Translations under genes and position numbers: made by a program
Notes under the pieces: generated by a model
The model's database searches: none
What the model was told of the DNA's origin: nothing
The model's input: only the letters and a program-made list of their open reading frames with translations
Assembly (NCBI GenBank): GCA_964591225.1
Contig: CAZQAO010000054.1
Location: forward strand, 1 to 5,058
Source of the DNA: MGBC108787 sp964591225
Lineage (GTDB): Bacteria > Bacillota_I > Bacilli_A > RF39 > UBA660
Length of the DNA: 5,058 nucleotides
Direction: 5' to 3'
Part shown: positions 1-4,376 of the stretch, piece by piece
Position numbering within the stretch: position 1 is the first letter of the stretch
Layout of the letters: each line of letters opens with the position of its first letter

Positions 1-18
1 TAACCAAAATAATTCCAT

Positions 19-44
19 AAAAAAATAGATAACTTCTACTTTTT
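19..44 (-). terminator. Weak intrinsic terminator downstream of the VanY-type gene
   Basis: Read on the minus strand, bases 44 to 35 and 29 to 20 form a 10-bp stem (AAAAAGTAGA against TCTATTTTTT, one G-U wobble) around a 5-base loop, and the U-rich 3' arm runs on to base 19. It starts 15 bases after the TAG stop of the minus-strand gene, where a rho-independent terminator is expected. The stem is almost all A-T and the U-run is part of it, so efficiency may be low. The other 14 to 18 bases on each side show nothing else. Confidence 0.5.
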
Positions 45-58
45 AGGTATAAATTATT

Positions 59-1120
59 CTATTTTATATATAAATCGTAATATTCATCATAAGTAATATT
101 TTTATCAACTACATCAGTAGCAATATCTACTCCTAAGTAACGTAAATGCCAGGGTTCTGCAATATAACCAGTAATATTTTGATTTTCTTCGGTATAACGA
201 ACTATAAAACCATATTTATAAGAGTTTTCTTCTAACCATTTGGCATCTTCATCTTTAATATAGTTGTATCCAATACTCCATACATCGACAGCTAAACCTG
301 TTTGATGTTCAGAGTGACCAGGTCGAGCAGAATAAGTATCGGCTTCATCTTTACCATCTTTGGTTACATAATTGTTATAAATCGTTGTTTGTTTATCGTA
401 AGAACGATAAGCACTATAAGGCCTGATATTAACATTTTCTAATTTACCAGCAGCAACTAATTCTTCAAAAGCATCAGCAGCTTTGGAACGTAATAGATAC
501 ATACTATCATAACTTAAAGGTTTTAAATCATTGGGTTCATAATTACCTAAAGAATGATATTTATTAACTAAAACGGTGTATTCATCTTCGTTAGAAATAC
601 TTTCAATTTGGGTATAAAAGTCGTGATCTAAACCAATATTTACTTTTATTACAGCATCTTCTAAAGAACTATTAGTTTTTTCTTGATAAGCTTCATAACG
701 CGCTATTTTATCAACTTCAAAATTAGGAATATGATAATAATTTGTTAAATTAACTTTATCTAAAGTTAATAATTTTTTAATATTTGTATCATTAATATTT
801 TGGTAAATTTCATTGATTTCTTCAGTATCATAATTTTTATCTAATAAAGTATTAACTTCTGCAATGAAATCATCTTTATCAATATAATTAATTTTCTCGT
901 AATATTTTACATATTCATCTTTAAATAAATTACTAGTAAGAGCACTTTCTAATGTCTTTGAATAAGTTTGTTTATTTATTTTATTATAAACATTTTCTTT
1001 TTTCATTAAAGATACCACCTGACTATTATAAACTGTATTTTCTTCGTGGAAAAAATATGTACATATGCCAGTAACTACTAAAATTCCTAAAATAATCCAA
1101 ATACTATTTTTTAATTTCAT
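59..1120 (-). CDS. VanY/DacB-type zinc D,D-carboxypeptidase, membrane-anchored (M15B family)
   Basis: This 353-residue enzyme is predicted to remove the terminal D-alanine from peptidoglycan stem peptides outside the membrane. The catalytic domain spans roughly residues 185-345. It has the YRS segment (238-240), the SEHQTGLAVD motif with zinc ligands H272 and D279, and EPWH with catalytic E322 and third zinc ligand H325, so all key residues are present. Residues 1-4 are basic and 7-24 form a hydrophobic segment. The residue before C20 is Ile, so there is no good lipobox, and an uncleaved N-terminal anchor is likelier than a lipoprotein. Residues 25-160 are a Lys/Asn/Glu-rich, probably helical region that I cannot assign to a domain. 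The ATG at 1118-1120 follows GGTGG three bases upstream on the minus strand, a rather short spacing. The gene is divergent from a serine D-Ala-D-Ala carboxypeptidase with the same predicted substrate. The family call is firm, but real substrate preference (pentapeptide, depsipeptide or L,D-bond) cannot be read from sequence. Confidence 0.92.
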   Translation of the reverse strand: MKLKNSIWIILGILVVTGICTYFFHEENTVYNSQVVSLMKKENVYNKINKQTYSKTLESALTSNLFKDEYVKYYEKINYIDKDDFIAEVNTLLDKNYDTEEINEIYQNINDTNIKKLLTLDKVNLTNYYHIPNFEVDKIARYEAYQEKTNSSLEDAVIKVNIGLDHDFYTQIESISNEDEYTVLVNKYHSLGNYEPNDLKPLSYDSMYLLRSKAADAFEELVAAGKLENVNIRPYSAYRSYDKQTTIYNNYVTKDGKDEADTYSARPGHSEHQTGLAVDVWSIGYNYIKDEDAKWLEENSYKYGFIVRYTEENQNITGYIAEPWHLRYLGVDIATDVVDKNITYDEYYDLYIK

Positions 1121-1143
1121 ATTCCACCATCTTTCTATTATTA

Positions 1144-1152
1144 ATTATAGCA
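1144..1152 (-). promoter_or_regulatory. Extended -10 promoter for the VanY-type gene
   Basis: On the minus strand the sequence is TGCTATAAT: a perfect -10 hexamer (1144-1149) preceded by the TGn extension. It would start transcription about 15-18 bases before the ATG. No convincing -35 hexamer lies 16-18 bases upstream, which is tolerated by extended -10 promoters. The same nine bases occur before the LCP gene. Confidence 0.6.
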
Positions 1153-1159
1153 TATTCTC

Positions 1160-1188
1160 TTAAATTTATTGTGGAATATTATTATAAA
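1160..1188 (+). promoter_or_regulatory. Candidate sigma-A-type promoter of the DacF-like gene
   Basis: TTAAAT (1160-1165, three of six matches to TTGACA) and TATAAA (1183-1188, five of six matches to TATAAT) are separated by 17 bases. Initiation would fall near 1195, giving a leader of about 25 bases. The -35 element lies just beside the opposite-strand -10 at 1144-1149, so the two divergent promoters probably interfere or share control. In an AT-rich gap the match is only moderately significant. Confidence 0.4.
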
Positions 1189-1206
1189 GTAGTCATAGGT
1201 TTAATT

Positions 1207-1214
1207 AGAGGTGG
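1207..1214 (+). promoter_or_regulatory. Ribosome binding site that fixes the DacF-like start
   Basis: AGAGGTGG ends five bases before the ATG at 1220. The in-frame GTG at 1211 lies inside this Shine-Dalgarno and cannot be the start. From 1220 the protein begins with a clean signal peptide (MKKV followed by a hydrophobic run). Confidence 0.8.
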
Positions 1215-1219
1215 ATTTT

Positions 1220-2368
1220 ATGAAGAAAGTTATTAGTTTATTTATTTTCTTCTTTCTATTTACAAGAAGTGTTTGGGCTTTAGAAGATCTTGCTCCTAAT
1301 TCTAAAAGTGCTATTTTATTAGAAACTTCAACAGGAAAGATATTATATGAAAAAAATGCTGATGAGAAATTAGCTCCTGCTTCTATGACGAAAGTTATGA
1401 GTATGTTATTAATTATGGAAGCTATTGATTCTAATCAAATAAGTATGGATGATGAAGTTGTTATTAGTGATAATGCCTCAAGTATGGGAGGAAGTCAGAT
1501 TTTTTTACAAACGGGAGAAAAATATAAAGTTCGTGAGTTATTAAAAGGAATTGCTGTTGCTTCGGGGAATGATGCAGTTGTGGCAATGGCCGAGAAAGTA
1601 AGTGGTAGTGTTGCATCTTTTGTGGAATTAATGAATAAAAGAGCTAGTGAATTAGGTCTTAAAAATACGCATTTTGATAATCCTCATGGCTTAGATAGTG
1701 AAAATCATTATACGACGGCCAGGGATATGAGTATTATGGCAGAAGAATTATTAAAACATAAAGATATCTTAAATTTTACTAGTATTTATGAAGATTATTT
1801 AAAAAAGAATGATGGTTCTAGTATTTGGTTAGTTAATACTAATAAATTAGTTCGTTTTTATGAAGGAGTAGATGGATTAAAAACTGGTTATACAGAAACA
1901 GCTGGATATTGTATAACTACAACTGCTCAAAAAGGCAATATGAGATTATTATCAGTAGTTATGAATGCTCCATCAAGTGATTTAAGAAGTAAAGATACCA
2001 CTAATATGCTAAATTATGGTTTTAATACCTATCAATTAGAAGTTTTATTAGAAAAGAATAAAGATTTAGGAACAATAAATTTAGAAAAAGGGAAAAAAGA
2101 AAGTACTCATGTTTATTTAAAAGATGATGTTACTATTTTAAAAAAAATAGGGGATGAAAAAGAAAAATATAATTATAATATTGTTATTAATAACCATCAA
2201 GTTCCTTTAAAAAAGAATGATATAGTGGGATACTTAGAAGTTCTTGATGAAGATAGTAATATTGTTAAAAAAGAAGATATTGAAGTTTTAGAAGATATTA
2301 AAAAAGCTAATCTCTTGGATTTATGGAATCGTATTTTATCTTCCGTTACCAGTGGTAATTTATTTTAA
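1220..2368 (+). CDS. dacF: Serine-type D-Ala-D-Ala carboxypeptidase (DacF/PBP5-like)
   Basis: This 382-residue low-molecular-weight penicillin-binding protein is predicted to cleave the terminal D-alanine of peptidoglycan pentapeptides and so limit cross-linking. Residues 1-20 form a signal peptide with likely cleavage after V-W-A20. The peptidase S11 domain (about 24-260) carries all three active-site motifs: S55-M-T-K58 with nucleophile Ser55, S115-G-N117, and K221-T-G223. A PBP5-type C-terminal domain follows (about 270-360). The tail 360-382 (LLDLWNRIL core) looks like the amphipathic helix that holds these enzymes on the outer membrane face. Length is close to Bacillus DacF (about 390). 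The start at 1220 is chosen because the upstream in-frame GTG at 1211 is inside the Shine-Dalgarno. In Bacillus dacF lies directly before spoIIAA-spoIIAB-sigF; here an LCP gene comes between. The symbol rests on that synteny, since dacA/dacB paralogues share the same motifs. Confidence 0.93.
   Translation: MKKVISLFIFFFLFTRSVWALEDLAPNSKSAILLETSTGKILYEKNADEKLAPASMTKVMSMLLIMEAIDSNQISMDDEVVISDNASSMGGSQIFLQTGEKYKVRELLKGIAVASGNDAVVAMAEKVSGSVASFVELMNKRASELGLKNTHFDNPHGLDSENHYTTARDMSIMAEELLKHKDILNFTSIYEDYLKKNDGSSIWLVNTNKLVRFYEGVDGLKTGYTETAGYCITTTAQKGNMRLLSVVMNAPSSDLRSKDTTNMLNYGFNTYQLEVLLEKNKDLGTINLEKGKKESTHVYLKDDVTILKKIGDEKEKYNYNIVINNHQVPLKKNDIVGYLEVLDEDSNIVKKEDIEVLEDIKKANLLDLWNRILSSVTSGNLF
2345..2366 (+). 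terminator. Possible intrinsic terminator inside the 3' end of the DacF-like gene
   Basis: TTACC (2346-2350), loop AGT, and GGTAA (2354-2358) form a 5-bp stem, extendable by a G-U pair at 2345/2359. It is followed by TTTATTTT, which runs into the TAA stop. The stem is short and the T-run is interrupted, so it may only be a weak or partial terminator. It would help separate dacF from the LCP gene, which has its own promoter. Confidence 0.35.
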
Positions 2369-2394
2369 GAATATCTAAACTAAAAAGTGAAAAC

Positions 2395-2407
2395 AAATTG
2401 TCAATTT
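2395..2407 (+). repeat. 13-base perfect palindrome between the DacF-like and LCP genes
   Basis: AAATTG-T-CAATTT is a perfect inverted repeat with a one-base centre. It lies about 35 bases upstream of the LCP -10 element. The half-site AAATTGT recurs at 2427-2433, just upstream of that promoter. It could be an operator, but the sequence is so AT-rich that chance is a fair alternative. No regulator is identifiable. Confidence 0.3.
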
Positions 2408-2439
2408 ATGAGGAATCAAATGTAATAAATTGTAAATAA

Positions 2440-2448
2440 TGCTATAAT
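2440..2448 (+). promoter_or_regulatory. Extended -10 promoter of the LCP gene
   Basis: TGCTATAAT has a perfect -10 hexamer (2443-2448) and the TGn extension. Initiation would fall near 2455, leaving a leader of about 17 bases with the Shine-Dalgarno AAGGATGAG at 2458-2466. No good -35 hexamer is found 16-18 bases upstream. Confidence 0.65.
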
Positions 2449-2471
2449 GTGTTTGGTAAGGATGAGATAAT

Positions 2472-3929
2472 ATGGCTAGTACTAAAAAAAAGAAGAAAAA
2501 AAAGAAATTTCGCTTTTTAGTTTATTTTTTATTTTTTTTAAGTTTAATTACTCTCGGAGTTCTTTTTGTTTTAGATATTATTCCCCTAAATTATTTTATT
2601 TTATTAGCAGTTATGGTGATCGCCTTAGATTTTATTATCTCTTATTTTTTATTAGGGAAAGGTTGGTTAAAAAGGCTTTTTGGTACTATACTAACAATAT
2701 GTACTACGGGAATAATGGGTTTTATTTTATTTTATAGTTTTAATACTTTAGATTTTTTACATAAAATTTCGGGGGGTAATTATAATACTGAAAATTATAA
2801 CATGATTGTTTTTAAATCAAGTAATTATAAGAAATTAAAAGATTTAGAAGAAGAAGATATCGGTTATTTTAAAACTCCTGATGATGAAGGCATGGAACAA
2901 GCTAAAAATTATGTTGATAAAAAAGAAAAAGTTAATTTTGTTTCTTACGATGATATGTCTAAATTATTAGATGACTTTTTAAATGAAGAAGTTGAAGCTA
3001 TTTTAGTTGAAGATGCTGAAAAAAATATTTTAGAAGAAGAAAGTGATGCTTTTTTGTCTTTAGAAAATATTATTTATTCTTTTTCTATTGATATTTCTTT
3101 AGAAGATGATTTAACTAAAGATGTTAATATAACTAATCAACCCTTTAATGTTTTTATATCAGGTATAGATACTTATGGAAAAATAACAAGTGTTAGTAGA
3201 AGTGATGTTAATATGGTTATTACTGTAAATCCTAATACTAATCAAGTTTTATTAACTAGTATACCGAGAGATTATTATGTCAAATTAAATGGGATAAATA
3301 CTACTTATAAAGATAAATTAACTCATGCCGGTATTCATGGTATTGAAACTTCAGTTAAAACGGTAGAAGATTTATTAGATATTGATATTAATTACTATGC
3401 TAAAGTAAACTTTACTTCTTTAGTAGCGATTGTTGATAAACTAGGGGGAATTGATGTTGAAACAGATGAAGCTTTTAAAGCTTATTATGTCGAAGATGAA
3501 GTAGTTAACTATAGTTTTAAAAAAGGAACTAATCATTTAAATGGTAAACAAGCTCTTGCTTATTGCAGAGAAAGAAAAAGTTTAACCGAAGGAGATATTG
3601 CTCGTACTAAACATCAACAACAAGTTTTAGAAGCAATATTAAATAAAGCTTTATCTAAATCTATAATTACTAAATATAATGATTTATTAAATTCTTTAGA
3701 AGGTAAAGTTATTACTAATATGGGTACTAAGAATATGACTAGTTTAATCAAAAAACAACTTAAAAATATGTCTTCATGGGATATTATGAAAAATACTTTA
3801 ACAGGTACTAGTGATTATGATTATACTTATTCCTATAAAAATTCTAAATCCTATGTTATGGTTCCGTTAGAAGAATCTTTAAATACCGCCAAAGAAAAAA
3901 TAAACCAAGTTATGAATGCCAAAAAATAG
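2472..3929 (+). CDS. LCP-family (LytR-CpsA-Psr) cell-wall glycopolymer transferase, CpsA/Cps2A-like
   Basis: LCP enzymes transfer lipid-linked glycopolymers such as teichoic acid or capsule onto peptidoglycan outside the membrane. This 485-residue protein has eight consecutive N-terminal lysines (5-12), then three predicted membrane segments (about 15-36, 39-61 and 70-90). A region at about 105-215 resembles the accessory domain of streptococcal CpsA, and the LCP domain covers about 224-390. Conserved polyphosphate and metal-binding residues are visible: D233 in GIDTYG, R243 and D245 in SRSD, R266 in IPRDYYV, and R366/R368 in CRERK with R378 in GDIARTKHQQ. Three membrane segments plus an accessory domain, and the length, match pneumococcal Cps2A rather than single-helix LytR proteins. 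The ATG at 2472 has AAGGA nine bases upstream. Its polymer cannot be inferred because no polymer synthesis genes are present. Standing between dacF and the STAS-sigma pair, with its own promoter and terminator, it appears to be transcribed alone. Confidence 0.93.
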   Translation: MASTKKKKKKKKFRFLVYFLFFLSLITLGVLFVLDIIPLNYFILLAVMVIALDFIISYFLLGKGWLKRLFGTILTICTTGIMGFILFYSFNTLDFLHKISGGNYNTENYNMIVFKSSNYKKLKDLEEEDIGYFKTPDDEGMEQAKNYVDKKEKVNFVSYDDMSKLLDDFLNEEVEAILVEDAEKNILEEESDAFLSLENIIYSFSIDISLEDDLTKDVNITNQPFNVFISGIDTYGKITSVSRSDVNMVITVNPNTNQVLLTSIPRDYYVKLNGINTTYKDKLTHAGIHGIETSVKTVEDLLDIDINYYAKVNFTSLVAIVDKLGGIDVETDEAFKAYYVEDEVVNYSFKKGTNHLNGKQALAYCRERKSLTEGDIARTKHQQQVLEAILNKALSKSIITKYNDLLNSLEGKVITNMGTKNMTSLIKKQLKNMSSWDIMKNTLTGTSDYDYTYSYKNSKSYVMVPLEESLNTAKEKINQVMNAKK

Positions 3930-3947
3930 TGAATGCTATTTTTTTTT
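3921..3947 (+). terminator. Intrinsic terminator after the LCP gene
   Basis: AAAAAATAG (3921-3929) pairs perfectly with CTATTTTTT (3936-3944) around a 6-base loop, and the T-run continues to 3947. The upstream arm contains the last two lysine codons and the TAG stop of the LCP gene. Only one G-C pair is present, so strength is uncertain. It could also act on the other strand, given its A-run. Confidence 0.55.
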
Positions 3948-3955
3948 AAATAAGT

Positions 3956-3974
3956 TTTGACAACCTTTGTCGAA
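3956..3974 (+). repeat. Inverted repeat overlapping the -35 region of the STAS-sigma unit
   Basis: TTTGACAA (3956-3963) and TTGTCGAA (3967-3974) are inverted copies around a CCT loop, with one wobble position (T3958/G3972). The left arm contains the TTGACA hexamer, so a bound protein would cover the -35 element. This is a candidate operator. If transcribed from upstream, it would instead form a short hairpin. Confidence 0.45.
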
Positions 3975-3984
3975 TCTATTTAAA
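3957..3984 (+). promoter_or_regulatory. Candidate promoter of the STAS-sigma unit
   Basis: A perfect TTGACA (3957-3962) is followed after 16 bases by TTTAAA (3979-3984, four of six matches to TATAAT). Initiation would fall near 3990, with a leader of about 40 bases. The -10 is poor. An alternative reading is the GTCGAAT at 3969-3975, which fits the sigma-H -10 form RNNGAAT, but its -35 partner is weak. Some promoter is needed here because a terminator precedes the unit. Confidence 0.4.
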
Positions 3985-4009
3985 AAAAGAAATTTATATT
4001 TTAATATGC

Positions 4010-4028
4010 TTATCACAAAGGGTGATAA
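4010..4028 (+). repeat. Perfect 7-bp inverted repeat enclosing the STAS gene ribosome binding site
   Basis: TTATCAC (4010-4016) and GTGATAA (4022-4028) are perfect inverted copies around the loop AAAGG, ending two bases before the ATG at 4031. In RNA this would place the Shine-Dalgarno core in the loop and its GTGAT extension in the stem. That arrangement suits translational control, or an operator at the DNA level. Confidence 0.6.
4017..4026 (+). promoter_or_regulatory. Ribosome binding site that fixes the STAS gene start
   Basis: AAAGGGTGAT resembles the complement of the 16S rRNA tail (AAAGGAGGTGATC) and sits just before the ATG at 4031. The in-frame GTG at 4022 is within this element, so the earlier start is rejected. 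Confidence 0.75.
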
Positions 4029-4030
4029 AA

Positions 4031-4363
4031 ATGTTTCATATAGATTTAGAGTATAATAAGGGTATCTTATTTGCTCGATTAAAAGGAAATCTTTCCCGTA
4101 AATGTGCTGATAAATTAAATAATTATTTAGTTCCAGTACTTTTAAAACATAAGATTAAATTCTTAGTTTATAATTTATATGAAGTAACTGGTATTGATGA
4201 ATCTGGTTTAGAAGCTATGCGTAACACTAAATGTGCTATAAAAGCTAACAAAGGAAAAATATTTTTATGTGAAGTCCCTAAAGAATTTTCAAAAGAAATT
4301 AGAAAATTACGAATTAAAGAAACAACTAATGAATTAACAGCATTTGATTTAATACAAGTTTAG
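4031..4363 (+). CDS. STAS-domain protein, SpoIIAA-like anti-anti-sigma factor with altered phosphosite
   Basis: This 110-residue protein is a single STAS domain that lines up end to end with Bacillus SpoIIAA (117 residues). It shows the beta-strand LFARLKGNL (13-21) and the segment LVYNLYEVTGIDESGLEAM (45-63), where SpoIIAA has a conserved M-D-S-S-G-L. SpoIIAA releases sigma-F by binding the anti-sigma kinase SpoIIAB and is switched off when SpoIIAB phosphorylates Ser58. The aligned position here is Glu57 (GAA, 4199-4201), between D56 and S58, so the usual acceptor is missing. The GELD motif of SpoIIAA is also changed, to GNLS (19-22). The gene is followed after 13 bases by a sigma-F/G-type gene, and no SpoIIAB-like kinase lies between or elsewhere in the window. 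STAS fold and operon are firm, while action in classical partner switching is doubtful. The start at 4031 is used because the GTG at 4022 is part of the Shine-Dalgarno. Confidence 0.85.
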   Translation: MFHIDLEYNKGILFARLKGNLSRKCADKLNNYLVPVLLKHKIKFLVYNLYEVTGIDESGLEAMRNTKCAIKANKGKIFLCEVPKEFSKEIRKLRIKETTNELTAFDLIQV

Positions 4364-4368
4364 GAGAG
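4362..4368 (+). promoter_or_regulatory. Ribosome binding site of the sigma factor gene
   Basis: AGGAGAG overlaps the last two bases of the TAG stop of the STAS gene and ends eight bases before the ATG at 4377. The overlap indicates co-transcription and probably coupled translation of the two genes. Confidence 0.8.
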
Positions 4369-4376
4369 AATATAAA

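Noticed and set aside
1061..1063. Lipobox cysteine (C20) in the VanY-type protein
   Set aside because: The residue before the cysteine is Ile, while lipoprotein processing needs Gly, Ala or Ser there. An uncleaved membrane anchor fits better.
1150..1180. Sigma-F/G promoter for dacF (GCATA at 1150-1154 with GTGGAATATT at 1171-1180)
   Set aside because: GCATA fits the -35 form, but the -10 misses several conserved positions and GCATA is largely the complement of the opposite-strand extended -10. It is not strong enough to call.
1211..1219. GTG start for the DacF-like protein giving an M-D-F extension
   Set aside because: The GTG is inside the AGAGGTGG Shine-Dalgarno of the ATG at 1220, and the extension would put acidic Asp before the signal peptide.
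4002..4013. Promoter -10 (TAATAT or TTATCA) directly before the STAS gene
   Set aside because: Transcription would begin within the ribosome binding site, and the paired -35 candidates are poor.
4022..4030. GTG start for the STAS protein giving an M-I-K extension
   Set aside because: The GTG lies inside the AAAGGGTGAT ribosome binding site of the ATG at 4031, and no other Shine-Dalgarno is properly spaced upstream of it.
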